Assembly (NCBI GenBank): GCA_024138025.1
Contig: JAMXBD010002224.1
Span: 62,001-126,000, forward strand
Direction of reading: 5' to 3'
Length of the DNA: 64,000 bases
From: Combretum micranthum
Taxonomy: Eukaryota > Streptophyta > Magnoliopsida > Myrtales > Combretaceae
A program made the position numbers and the translations under genes. This document shows, in pieces, positions 45,070-56,908 of this stretch; position 1 is the first letter of the stretch; the number at the start of each line of letters is the position of its first letter. The notes under the pieces are model-generated. The model saw only the letters and a list, made by a program, of their open reading frames with translations, was not told the DNA's origin and ran no database searches.

Positions 45070-46478
45070 ATGTTTAATGATAATAGAGTACCAAGGATAA
45101 GAGTTGAGGCCAATAGAGAGAGAGCATTCACAAGAGAGCCATCCTATAATGTGCCTTTCCTACCATCAAACTAGAGACAATATGTTAGCAATTCAATAAC
45201 AAAATGCCTTGATATTACAAGCATTATGAAAGGGACATGCTCATCAAGCAGTACCACCTTTAGCTGAGGCGCAAAACATGCCTCAAGTGGCAATTAAAAG
45301 AGCAAGGAATCAAAATGCACTGATTCAACCACCAAATGTTCAACATGGAGGTTTTGAACACCTACAACATGTTGTAAAAGTACAAGCACCACCTCAGCCT
45401 AAACATGACTTGCTATCACTGCCACCACTTAAACCCCAAAGAAATATGTTCCCCCGAATTCATCAAATATAATTGGTACTTTGAAGGGCTTTCCTAGCAA
45501 ACATGAAGAAGCGGAGATTGGATAGCTCAAATTGAAAGGTTAATTGAAGTATTTCAAGTACCTGAAGCCCTAAAAGTTATCTTATGGATCATATTTGTTG
45601 CATTGAATGCAATATTTTTTGGGACTCTAAGCGAAGACATTACCACAGCCATGACTTAGGAAGTTTTAGATGAGAGTTTCTAAAAGAATATTTCCCAAGA
45701 AGTTTAAAGGCTAAATGTAGCACTGATCTGATGAATCTGACTCAAGGGAGCAAAACCGTTGATGATATGAACATGAGTTTAATCGGTTATTACAGTTTTC
45801 CTCTTACGCATACAAAGATAGTGACGAGTTAAAGAGGCTGACTTTCATGGTAAGTTTAGAGCCATACCTTCAAAGAAGGCTTGTAGAGTTTGAAATTTAT
45901 GATTTTGCTACCTTGGTAGAGAAAGCACCAGTCATTGAATGTGCCAAGTATATGAAGTAGAGAGGTACAGAAAAAGGGGGAAAACCTATGCAAAAAGAAC
46001 CTATGACAATTTAGGAATCGTTATATTCCCTAAGAACACCAAATTCATTAAAGACTGGAACAAAAAGTGGTGACGGGAAAGAGTAATTCACATGTTAGAA
46101 ATTTAAGAAGTCTCATTATCCAAGATTGTCCTTATTTACAACACAAATGTTATTATTGTGAGGAAGGTGAACATATGGCCAACACATGCACAAAGAAGAC
46201 CGGAACTACCCGTTTCACTGTAAGAAAGTGGGCACATATCAACTAATTGTCCACATCGAACATAGAACACTACTATGGGGTCTTCACAATCAAAAGGGAT
46301 AACAAGAGCAATAGTTCGAAAGGAAAGTAATGAAAATGCTAGCAAGACTACAAGAGCTGCTAGAATTTATGCTATGTATGGAATTCCGATGGAAGAAGAA
46401 TTAGAGGAGACAGATGAAGAGAATATTTGGAATGGTATTGATATAAAAGATACCAGACTTATTGCAGGATGTAAATAA
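45070..46478 (+). pseudogene. gag: gag of gypsy copy A
   Basis: Starts at the ATG at 45070 (MFNDNRVPRIR), equivalent to the start in copies B and C. A Gln/Pro-rich segment near 45278-45472 is followed by a capsid-like part with many stops. The zinc knuckle CYYCEEGEHMANTC (C-x2-C-x4-H-x4-C, near 46148-46189) is intact here. The last frame 46275-46478 is acidic (EEELEETDEEN) and ends at 46476. Confidence 0.7.
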
Positions 46479-46560
46479 GATCTTGTTATGTTATAGTACA
46501 CAAATGCACTTCGATCCACAATTAGAAATCTTATGCTAGTAAATAACATAGAGAAAATAT

Positions 46561-47607
46561 ATGATAAATGGGAACCATGCAAGTGAAGGGTCACCTTACG
46601 TACGCATATTTGACACGAGCACTATGCACTCCTTCATCAACGATGAATTGGCAAGATAAATAGCACTAACATATGAAACTATGGATAAGGGATTGAGGAT
46701 TTCCACTACTACCTGAGGCATGGTCATAACTAGTGAGATAGCAAGTAAACATCTGCTAAGAATGGGTGAATGAGAATCAATTATTGACCTTATCATGGTA
46801 GAAATATACAAATATGAAGTCATTTTAAGAATGACTTGGTTGACTACAGCAAGAGCTAAAATCGACTGTCGACTTAAAACAATATCATTCATTGATTACC
46901 AAAGGAAAAAGGGAGAACTTCACGGGAGAAGTTCTTAAAGAGTGTGGATGACTATTATCGGAATTGATGAAAAAGAAGTTGTGGAGTTAAGAAAAAGTAT
47001 AATGAGTGCTATGGAAGGTGAACCAAAGAAACTAGATATTCAAAATATCAGGACTGCATGTGAATATCCATATGTGTTTCCAGAGGAGTTACCGGGTTTA
47101 CTACCACCAAGGGAAGTGAAGTTTTCCATTAATTTGATATCAAGAACAAAACCGGTATCAAAATCACCTTATCGAATGGCACCAATGGAATTAAAGGAAT
47201 TTAGAGTGCAATTGCAAGAATTGATGGATAAAGGATTTATTCGTCCTAGTGTATCACCATAGGGAGCATTAATCTTGTTTGTCAAAAAGAATGACGGCTC
47301 CATGAGGCTATGTATAGATTATCGAGAACTAAATCAAGTTATTATAAAAGAACAAATATCCACTACCAAGAATTGATAATTTGTTTAATCAATTGTGAGG
47401 AGCAAAGGTATTCTCTTGTATTGATCTAAAATCAGGATATCACCAAATTCAAATCAAGGCATAGGATGTATCTAATACTACATTGCGGATATGGTCTGGA
47501 CTCTATGTATTTTTGGTCATGCCATTTAGACTAACGAATGCCCTGGTAGTCTTTATCAATTTAATGAATTGGATATTTTGGCCTTTGTTAGATACTTGTG
47601 TAATAGT
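46561..47607 (+). pseudogene. pol: Protease and 5' half of RT, gypsy copy A
   Basis: Begins MINGNHAS at 46561. Protease FDTSTMHSFI near 46608 has the Asp but not the usual Ser-Gly-Ala. The linker and RT start lie in the frame 46942-47262 (PPREVKFSIN, SPYRMAPMEL, FIRPSVSP), interrupted by a stop at 47260. [20 protein letters not shown] block lies near 47285. The RT runs up to the Sirevirus insertion point. The last bases before it (47603-47607, ATAGT) are the target duplication. Confidence 0.75.
47603..47607 (+). repeat. Left target site duplication of the Sirevirus
   Basis: ATAGT, repeated exactly at 58443-58447. Five bases is the usual copia integration footprint. Confidence 0.9.
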
Positions 47608-49142
47608 TGTTGGAATCTCTCATAATATTTTGATGATAACAAAAAGGAGTAAAAGTCTTTTTAACAAATAAATAAAGTATAGCAATCAAAACCAAAACCA
47701 AAACCAAAATCAAAATATTTCATGATTGAACTAATCATCAGATTTTTTAGAAATTGTTTCAGAAGGTAGTTCAGAGTCATTTTCAGAAGGTATTTCAGAT
47801 TCATTTTCAGAAGGAAGATCAGAAACTAAATCTGTTCCAGAACAGAAGATGCACAGAATGTTGCGAATTTATTTATACCTTATCATCTGAAGGCCTGACT
47901 CCACGAAATGAATATATTTGGGTAGTATATTCATTTTGTTCCACTAAAGTTGGATAAAATATCCAAGGGGATTTATTTCATCAATTTTATTATAAGTTAC
48001 GTCTATTTAATTTTCTTGAGGAAGAAGATCGTCAGATTTTTATGTTTCACGTGGTCAGCAAATTCCTAAAGATAAGGGATATATTTTACCAAGTTCATGT
48101 TGGTTCAAATTTTCGAAACGAAGATCTTTTAAAGCTTATCTTCAAGGATAAAGGATATCACTATTTTTATGGGATAGTTTGTTGAAGTATTTATCCAAAT
48201 TGTTATGGATAAACATATCAAGATATATGAGACATTATCAGATGACAGCATCAACGAAATTTGGATAAAGCTAAGAAGATTATTCGGGATTGATCATACA
48301 CGTAACAGACACTTCAAAGGAGGGAATTTGCCAAGTCAAATATTTTCAATTTGAGAAGAATTCGAATTGTTTTGAACGACTTCTTTGCTAGCCGTTGAGA
48401 TAAAACAATATATAGAGGAAGCACAACAACAAGGAAGATATGATGAGAAGAACGAATCTTGCTCTAACTCTCTGTTGAAAGAAAAAGTCTTCGAGTGCAT
48501 TTCTCTCAAAAGTCCTTGCGTTACAAAGTGTTCACAATATTTTTGTTCGAAAGATAGGATATTTATTGTATTTCCTTGATTGAGTATCATTAATTTTTTT
48601 TGAGTGAGGTTGAGTGTTGCAAGTTATCTGTTAGACCAATTGTGTTATAGGATAACCGTGAGAATTGGGACAGAGTGTTTGTAGCCAAGAGGATTGGCAA
48701 GACAAGCTTGTAACTTTTGATTTTGGATATAGTGGAACAAACCGGTGTGGAATACCGGGTCCCCAACGTGGAGTTGGAAGAGAGGACTGACGCTCGAGGC
48801 GGAACCTCTATAAATCGATTTGCATTTTTCTCTACCCTACTCTTTTTATTTTCGTGCAATTTATATTGAAGTATTTGATAAACTGTCACGTTTCAGAACC
48901 TGTTTCAGAGAGTACTTCAGAGAGTTGTCTGTATTCCGCATAAAATTAAATTTGATCTGTTTTGAATTAAAATAGATATACAAGTGTGATTATCAGCTGT
49001 GATTAGTTTCTAAACAGCAAGTTTAATTAATTCTAAGTTTAATAAAGTAATCAAAAGGAAGTGAATTGAAAATTTCGAAAAGAATTTATTTTTGTGAAAA
49101 AGCAATTCACCCCCCCTCTTGCTTACATTATTGGGACCAACA
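47608..49142 (+). repeat. 5' LTR of the Sirevirus
   Basis: 1535 bp, TGTTGGAATC to GGGACCAACA. Its first part (about 47755-47860) has a cluster of TCAGAAGG/TCAGA motifs. It carries CACGTGG near 48048, where the 3' LTR has CACATGG. Frames inside it (47754-47957, 48336-48590, 48385-48579, 48590-48889) recur in the 3' LTR simply because the LTRs are identical there; they are not genes. Confidence 0.95.
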
Positions 49143-49144
49143 AT

Positions 49145-49156
49145 TGGTATCAGAGC
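49145..49156 (+). promoter_or_regulatory. Primer binding site of the Sirevirus
   Basis: TGGTATCAGAGC starts two bases after the LTR. It matches the complement of the 3' end of initiator tRNA-Met. Confidence 0.95.
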
Positions 49157-49190
49157 TTGCCTCAATTATTATTGAGTGATCCAAGTATCA

Positions 49191-51079
49191 TGGCTGAAAC
49201 AAATATTGCAGTGAATAGAGCACCTTATTTTAATGGTTCTAATTATCCTTATTGGAAAATGCGTATGGAGACTTACATCAAGGCTAATGATTTTGACTCA
49301 TGGCAGGTGATTAGTTGGAGACTATCAAGTGAACGTGACTGCTGAAGCACAATTAACTCAAGATCAAAGAGAGCAATAGAGAAGAACAACAAGGCTAAGA
49401 ACCTTCTTCTAACTACTATCTCACCATCTGAATTCTATTTAATTTCATCTTGCATTACTGCTAAGCAAGTATGGGATACACTTAGTGAGACCTATGAAGG
49501 AACGAGAACAATTAAAGATACTAAAATCAATGCTCTCTTGCAAAGATATGAATTGTTCAAATTCAAACCTGAAGAGAAAATTAAAGATGCTTTTGATAGA
49601 TTTGTTTCTATAACTAACGAGTAGCTTCTCTTGGAAAGAAGATAGAGGAAGCTGATCTTGTCAGGAAAATACTAAGGATCTTACCTATAGCTTGGGATGC
49701 AAAGAAAACGGCCATTGAAGAAGCAAATGATCTCAGCGCTTTAACCTTAAGTCAACTCAAGGAGAAACTGATGGCGTATCAATCTCACATAGATGCTACT
49801 GAAGAAGCAGAAGGAAGCAAGAAAGCCATTGCTTTTAAAGCAAAGGAAGTTCATGCGGATGCATCAGATTCAGAGACCAGTAGCAATGATAGTGATGACA
49901 TCAACTTGTTGGCTAAAAGAATTGGCAAAATTCTGAGAAGAAAGCAAGGTAAGAAATTTACTAAAAAATTCGAAACTAAGAGATATGATGCAGGTAAATT
50001 CTTCAAGGACAAAGACAAGAAAAAGGAGATGAAAGAAGAGAAGAAACAAGAAATTATTTGTTATGAATGCAAGAAGCCTGGTCACATTAAATACGAGTGT
50101 CCATCACTGATTAAGAAAATTGAGAAGTTCAAAAAGAGAAACAAAGCCTTGATGGCGACGTGGAGTGACCTTGACGAATCAGAGACAGATTCAGAGGATA
50201 ACTCAGAGGATGAAAAGGATGATTCAAACATATGCTTAATGGCACAATCTGAGGTAAATTCAGAACTTGATTATGTTTCTGATGAGGATGTAATGATTGA
50301 AATGCAAAACTTATTGAAATCATTGAAAAAGGCACATGTTAAAATAAATAAACTTGATTCTGAAGTTAAATCTCTCAAAAATGAAAAGGAAGTTGTTATT
50401 CAAACAAATAGGTTACTTATGGATGAAAACGACATATTGAAACATGATAATGAAAAATTACATGTGAAAGTGAATAAATTCATGAGAGAGAATAGTATAC
50501 TAAAAGAAGAGACTAAAGAACTTAACAGAAGAATAGGAGACTTATCTCAATCACTAAAGAATACGTTCAGTAAGTTCAATGAGAGTGACAAAAAGTTAAA
50601 TATGTTGATTTCCTCTCAAAGAACTGATAAAATAAAATATGGCTTAGGATTTGAACAAGGTAGCAGTAGTAAGAATGTTCAAAAAACTGTATTTGTTAAA
50701 GGAAAAGAATCCTTATTTAAGGAAACATCTACAGTTAACAACACTGTAACAAAGAAAAAATCTGACAGTCCAGTCAGAGGGTATTTCAAGGGTATATCAG
50801 AAGGTACCCAGATCAGAACAGAAACTTTACAAGAAGAGGGCAAGTGAAGGAACAGGTAAGAGGATATTCTAGAAAATATCCACATCAGTTCCAGAACAGG
50901 AACAATAGATATGGGAATAGTTATTCTTATGCTTGTTATTTTTGTAATAAAATTGGCCATATTGAGAAGTTTTGTTTCTACAAGAAAAACAAGCTCATGA
51001 AACAACAAGTTATAACTTTGAAAAGAAGAGCTTGAATTTCAAAGGACCCAAACTTGTTTGGGTTCCTAAGAAGGTTTAA
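49191..51079 (+). pseudogene. gag: gag of the Sirevirus, frameshifted
   Basis: Starts at the ATG at 49191 (MAETNIAVNRAPYFNGSNYP, the usual copia gag N-terminus with the FxGxNYxxW motif). Frame changes or stops occur near 49305, 49365, 49620, 50845 and 51020. The largest open part, 49771-50847 (358 codons), has a zinc knuckle CYECKKPGHIKYEC near residue 98, acidic Ser-rich stretches (ETDSEDNSEDEKDD) and a long coiled-coil-like region (about residues 175-275, KKAHVKINKLDSEVKSLKN and following). A second knuckle, CYFCNKIGHIEKFC, lies in 50844-51035. The probable end is a VWVPKK-type tail with a stop at 51077. The two knuckles and the coiled coil fit Sirevirus gag. Each break can be explained by a single-base indel. 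Confidence 0.85.
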
Positions 51080-51099
51080 CCCTTTGTTGATACATGTAG

Positions 51100-54000
51100 G
51101 AACAAGAAGCAAAGCTTAAAGGAAAATGGTATCTCGACAGTGGGTGTTCGGGACATATGACTGGAGATGCTTCTTTGTTCACAAGTATTAATTGGAAAGA
51201 AAGAGGATATGTTAAGTTTGGTGACAATAGTAAAGGTAAAATAGTGGCAACAGGTACTATTGGTCTATCTCCTCATACAATTGAAAATGTTTCTCTTGTT
51301 GTTGGATTAAAACATAATTTATTAAGTATAAGTCAATTATGTGACAAGGGTTACAAAATGATTTTCGAACATGATAAATGTTATGCTTATGACAAGAATG
51401 GAACAAAACTATTTGAAGGATATAGAAACAAGAATGTTTATTTAGTCAAACCTTCAAATGTAACTTTCGAAAAATGTTTCTTTGCTATGTCTGAAAATAT
51501 AAAAATATGGCATAGAAGACTTGGTCATGTTAATTTCAATCAACTCGAAAAACTATCCAAGAAGAAAATTATTTTTGGCTTACCAAGAATAAATATAAAA
51601 CAAGACATTAAATGTGAAACATGTATGAAAAATAAAATGGTTTCGTCACCTCATAAAAGCAAGAATGTAATCTCTACTAAAAGACCATTGGAATTGTTGC
51701 ATTTAGATTTATTTGGTCCAACAAGAACTTTAAGTCTTGGTGGATGTCGTTTTGGTCTTGTAATTGTTGATGATTATTCTAGATATACATGGGTGTTTTT
51801 CTTAAAACAGAAGAATAACACATTTGAAGTATTTGAAAGATTTGCTAAGCAAATTCAAAATGAAAAAGGAATGTCCATAATAAGTTTAAGAACCGATCAT
51901 GGAAGAGAGTTTGACAATGCTTTATTCATAAATTTTTGCGATGAAAATGGTATAGCTCATAATTTTTCCGCTCCTTATACTCCTCAACAAAACGGGGTTG
52001 TAGAAAGGAAGAATAGAACTCTTCAAGAAATGACAAGAACTTTGTTAAATGAAAACAAAGTAGCTGAGTTTTTATGGGCAGAGGCTGTATCAACAGCATG
52101 TTACATAATAAATAGAGTGTATCTAAGACCATTAACTTCAAAAACATCATATGAGTTGTTTAAAGGAAGAAAACCTACTGTATCTTATTTTCATGCTTTT
52201 GGATCTAAGTGTTATGTGTTGAAAAACAATCTAAATATGGGAAAATTTGATGAAAGATCCGAAGAATGTTTATTTGTAGGATATTCCTTGAACAGTAGAG
52301 CTTATCGTGTTTTTAACTTAAAAACAAGAATAATCGAAGAAACTATAAATGTAAAATTTATTGAGAAAATTGAGGATGATTTTGATGATGAAGAGAGTGA
52401 AGAATTAGTTAAAAAGGAGGATATTAGTTCTCAAGCAAAAGATGAGCAGAATTCTGAAACATCAGAAGAAGTTGCTCCTCAAAATGATACAGAAACTGAG
52501 TCAGAAGAAAACTCAGAAACTCCTTCAGAAGCTATTTCAGAAGGTATTTCAGAAAGTAGCAGAAACTGGAGGTATGTATCTGCACATCCATCTGAGCAAA
52601 TTATTGGTGATTTAAATACAGGAGTAAGAACTAGAAGTAGTTTACAAGAATTTGAAAGTCATTTTGCTTTAATATCAGAAATTGAACCTAGTAATATTGA
52701 TGAAGCATTAAATGATAATAATTGGATTGAAGCAATGCAAGAAGAACTCAATCAATTCCAAAGAAATCAAGTATGGAATTTAGTACCGTGTCCTAAGGAT
52801 AAATCAATAATAGGCACCAAATGGGTATTTAAAAACAAACTTGATGAAAATGGAAAAATAGTCAGAAACAAAGCTAGACTTGTAGCTAAAGGATATTCAC
52901 AAGAAGAAGGAATAGATTATGATGAAACATATGCACCTGTAGCTAGGCTTGAAGCAATTAGATTATTACTTGCTTTTGCATGTTACAAAGATTTTAAATT
53001 ATTCCAAATGGATGTTAAAAGTGCTTTTTTAAATGGTTATATTAAAGAGGAAGTTTATGTACATCAACCACCTGGATTTGAAGATCCATCAAAAGAAGAT
53101 TATGTATTTAAGCTAAGAAAAGCGTTATATGGTCTTAAACAAGCTCCTAGAGCTTGGTATGAAAGATTAAGTGAATTTTTGATCTCAAATGGTTTTTCAA
53201 GAGGAAAAGTGGATACAACTTTGTTCTTAAAACATTTTGAACAAGATATTCTGATTGTTCAAATTTATGTTGATGATATCATTTTTGGATCAACTAATGA
53301 GAAATATTGCAAAGAATTCTCTAGTATGATGCAGGCTGAATTTGAGATGTCCATGATGGGAGAGCTAAATTTCTTTCTTGGTTTGCAAATTAAGCAAACA
53401 AAAGATGGAATTTTTATCCATCAAGAGAAATATACAAAACAAATAGTGAAGAAGTTTGGTTTTGAGAATTGTAAAGGAGCTGCAACTCCAATGAGCACAA
53501 CTACAAGGTTAGATCTTGATTCTAAAGGGAAAAAGGTAAATGAAAAGTTATATAGAAGCTTAATTGGTTCTTTATTATATCTTACAGCTTCTAGACCTGA
53601 TATATTGTTTGCTGTATGCTTATGTGCTAGATTTCAAAGTGCACCTACTGAATTACATTTAAAAACAGTTAAAAGAATCTTTAAGTACATTTCTTGTACA
53701 TCTAAGATAGGCATTTGGTTTCCAAAGAATAAAAATTTTGAATTACTAGGATATTCAGATGCAGATTATGCAGGATGTAAAGTAGATAGAAAAAGTACTT
53801 CAGGTACATGTCAATTTTTAGGAGATAAATTAATATCTTGGTCTTCAAAGAAACAAAATTCTGTAGCTCTTTCAACAGCTGAGGCAGAATATATTTCAAT
53901 TGGAAATTGCTGTGCTCAAATCTTATGGATAAAACAACAATTGAATGATTATGGAATTAATTGCAAAAATGTACCAATAAAATGTGATAATACTAGTGCA

Positions 54001-54209
54001 ATTAATTTAACCAAAAATCCAGTTCAACATTCAAGAACAAAACATATTGAAATAAGACATCATTTCATAAGGGATCATGTAAATATTGGCAATATTAGTA
54101 TTAATTTTGTCCTACAGAAAGACAATTAGCTGACATTTTTACAAAACCCCTTGAAAAATCTCGATTTGAATTTATTCGTAATGAAATAGGAATATGTAAT
54201 CCTTTGTAA
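51100..54209 (+). pseudogene. pol: pol of the Sirevirus (PR, IN, RT, RNase H), one 3' frameshift
   Basis: Open from 51100; the first ATG is at 51157. The protease active site D-S-G (51136-51144) precedes that ATG, so pol must be made from gag by readthrough or frameshift, not from the ATG. Residues below count from the ATG. Pre-integrase zinc region: HRRLGHVN near 119 and CETCMKNK near 152. Integrase DDE core: LHLDLFGP near 180, [12 protein letters not shown] near 205, [10 protein letters not shown] near 246 and [14 protein letters not shown] near 275. [16 protein letters not shown] near 561, [11 protein letters not shown] near 624, [12 protein letters not shown] near 668 and the catalytic YVDDIIFGS near 712. 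RNase [10 protein letters not shown] near 869 and STAEAEYIS near 907. The frame closes at 54129 after a frameshift near 54110; homologous coding runs on in another frame to a stop at 54207. All catalytic residues are present. Confidence 0.9.
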
Positions 54210-54536
54210 TTTCTGATATTTATTTTGCATTAATTGCTCGATCAGAAATTTCATTAGATTCATTTTCTTATACTCAAGTAGTCTCAATTTACAAGATTCT
54301 TTATGTTGGAAACATAAATTTGTAGTTAAGAGGATTACACGGTTAAAGAGGATGAATAAAAGATATTTTGTTTTCTGTTGGAAATCTAAACAGAATTAAT
54401 AACTGATCTTGTGCATCGTGCAATTTTTAACCATCGATTCTTTCTCTCTCCTTCCATTTCAAAATTTATCTTTTCTCTCTCAATCTGCAAAATCCTCTCG
54501 TGTGTTGTTCAAACCCTCACGTTTTTCTTTCAACAT
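54210..54536 (+). other. Spacer between pol and the env-like ORF
   Basis: Non-coding stretch with pyrimidine-rich runs near 54440-54530 just before the ATG of the third ORF. In Sireviruses this region may carry a splice acceptor for a subgenomic mRNA; pyrimidine tracts are compatible with that but no site is proven. Confidence 0.5.
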
Positions 54537-56540
54537 ATGGCTCCAAGAAAATCTTCCCGAATTCAATCCAAGGGTTTCAAATCTAAACCATCTAAAACCC
54601 CCGTTGAAATCTCTGTGGATTCTGACTCTCAACACAGTTCGAAATCATCTAAGGTGTTCATGTTGAAACAACACCAAAGGCAACCGCGATAAAGTCTAAA
54701 ACATCTCAAGATCCTTCTTTGGCAAAGGATACTGAAAAAGAAGTGACTGAGGAAAAGAGTTCATCTGAGGAACTCGCTTCTGAATCCACTAAGGAAAAGG
54801 AAGTTGATAACGAAAGTGGTTCAGAATCGGATGCTGAATCAGAAGCTGATTCAGACGCAAAATCAGAGAGTGCGAAAGCAAGCTCTGAATCTACCTCACC
54901 CTCTCCGTCTTTTCAGAAAAAGAAAGCTGATCCTAAGAAGGTATCAAAAAGGGGAAATAAACAGAAGGAGGAAACCCTAAAACATGTCAGGTTGGTTAAA
55001 TCCAAAATCCACCCTTGTTCTTTTATCGATTTCCAATTCTTTGAAAAGAAAGGTTTTATGCTAGTTTTTGGCTAGACAGAATAGGAGCTAAAGGGTTGTG
55101 TGATTTACGCATTGATATAATTGGAGAATTAGTTGAAGAATTTTACAAGAATCTGAAATTTGAAAATGAGACTTTGTTGATCTCGAAAGTTGGAGGAAAA
55201 AGGATCGTGGTCAATAGAAAGATGCTGATTGATTGTTTAGGTCTGTTAGATCATGGGGATGATCACGAGCTGATAACCTTAGGTAGAAATGAATCTATGC
55301 AACTCTTGAATGATGGCATTGGAAAGTTTCATGCCAAAGATATTTTCATTTCTGAATTCGAGTTGTTGATAAGGTTGCTGCACAAATTGTTATCGAGTGC
55401 ATATTACCAAAGAAAGGAAGTCCTACTTCCATTTCTAAAGAGGAGCAATCATTGTTCTGGGGATGAAGTTGCAAAAACAACTAGACTTGCCTAGGATTAT
55501 CTTACGGCACATGTGGAGAAATAAAAAGCACATGATTTATGGAAACATAATCATGAAAATTTTGCAAAAACATCATGTGAAGATGCCTAAGCATGTTCGT
55601 AGTCCTCAAATAATGAAGAAGATTGGTGATAAAGTGATTAAGCACATGAGTATTTCGATAAAGGAGAAATTTTGGTACAGCATTGATGGAGCTTTCTATG
55701 TTCATCCGAAGAATCGCAAGAGAGAATTGACTCTCAAAAGAATCTTGGACGAAATAGAAAAAGAGGATCCACATGGTGTTGAAAATCAAAGAAGAGGAAA
55801 TCTGATAAGGATGCCAAAGGAAAAGGGAAGGCTCCTGTTGCAGCAAAGAAGAGAAAAAGGGATTATGAGTTGGGGACTGGGAAGAAGTTTGAGATCAAAG
55901 AAGGGCAGACTGTTGAATCAGATTCTGATTCAGAGACTGAATCAGAGGGTATTCCCTTGAAGCCACCAGGAGAGACGTCCCAACCTATCTCTCTCCAACA
56001 GATTGACAATCTCATTTCTTCTCGAATGGAAGCATTCTTGAAGAAATTTGATTTGTCCTCTGTTCAAAAATCTCCTTTGTCCTCCCCGATCCTCAAGTGG
56101 AAACCAATCCATCTGAGCCAATTTCTGATCCTGTCTTTCCTACAACAACACCTGGTTCATCATCTCCACCTGCGGCTGACATTCCTAAAGATCCAACATC
56201 TCCATCAGCTGCTGGAATCCCTCATGTTGCTGATCCTGACTCCATTCCACCTGCAGAGGATGTAGAGCAACCAGCAGAACATGTTCCTGAACCAACTCCA
56301 CCAGTTGCTGATCCAATGGAACAAGTTCCTGCTACAGCTGAGGAAACCCCTGTTGCAGCTAAAGACATTCCTGTTGACCCTACTCCTGAACAACAAGCTG
56401 CGGTTTCTCTCCTATCCATCCCTCAACAATCCCCTGCTGAACAACAAACTGATTTTTCACTATCTCCAACTCCAACTCCTGCTAAATTCTCTGGCAGGAA
56501 GAAATCTCTGGCAAGGAAGAAAACATCTAGAAAGAAATAG
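54537..56540 (+). pseudogene. env-like third ORF of the Sirevirus, frameshifted
   Basis: Starts at the ATG at 54537 (MAPRKSSRIQSKGFKSKPSK). Open pieces are 54537-54692, 54719-55075, 55096-55494, 55463-55960 and 56097-56540, joined by frame changes near 54650, 55065, 55470, 55780-55960 and 56080. The order is a basic N-terminus, a Glu/Ser-rich acidic part (SGSESDAESEADSDAKSESA), a folded-looking middle (FIDFQFFEKKGF, LCDLRIDIIGELVEEFYKNL, an IVVNRKMLIDCLGL block), another acidic Ser-rich part, a Pro-rich tail (PPAEDVEQPAEHVPEPTPP) and a very basic end (FSGRKKSLARKKTSRKK). The middle resembles what is often labelled a putative plant transposon protein domain. No signal peptide, glycoprotein-like region or clear membrane segment is visible, so the name env-like reflects position only. 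Confidence 0.75.
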
Positions 56541-56675
56541 AGTTCTTTATTTTTTTCAGACAATTTCTCTTAGCGAATTTTCTATATTTTGTTTTCGGTT
56601 TGTAATGAAGATATTTTTGTTATGCTGAAATCTCTATATTTCCTTGACTTCAATGAATTTTATATGCATAATTTC

Positions 56676-56716
56676 AGGGGGAGTTATTTTTTTCTGATAA
56701 CAAAAAGGGGGAGAAG
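56676..56716 (+). promoter_or_regulatory. Upstream purine tracts of the Sirevirus
   Basis: AGGGGGAG at 56676-56683 and AAAAAGGGGGAGAAG at 56702-56716. The second nearly repeats the tract next to the 3' LTR. Multiple such tracts before the 3' LTR are a known mark of Sireviruses. Confidence 0.75.
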
Positions 56717-56894
56717 ATATATGATGAAAAACAAATCTTAAGATATCAATATAGTTTGTGCAATATGCTATGATATGAGATTTGATTATATTTGTGAGTT
56801 AGTGATTGATCCGTATGTATGAGTTTTGGTTAAATCTGATATGTTTTTGATATATGATATTATATTTTTTTAATCATAAGGTTTTGTTATCTTC

Positions 56895-56908
56895 AAAAAG
56901 GGGGAGAA
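56895..56908 (+). promoter_or_regulatory. Polypurine tract of the Sirevirus
   Basis: AAAAAGGGGGAGAA directly abuts the 3' LTR start at 56909, the expected plus-strand primer site. Confidence 0.9.

Noticed and set aside
48336..48889. Minus and plus frames in the Sirevirus LTR (also at 57613-58189)
   Set aside because: Occur twice only because the LTRs are near-identical; short, antisense or crossing regulatory sequence.
56205..56419. Cys/Ser-rich antisense frames
   Set aside because: Mirror image of the Pro/Ala/Glu-rich codons of the env-like ORF.
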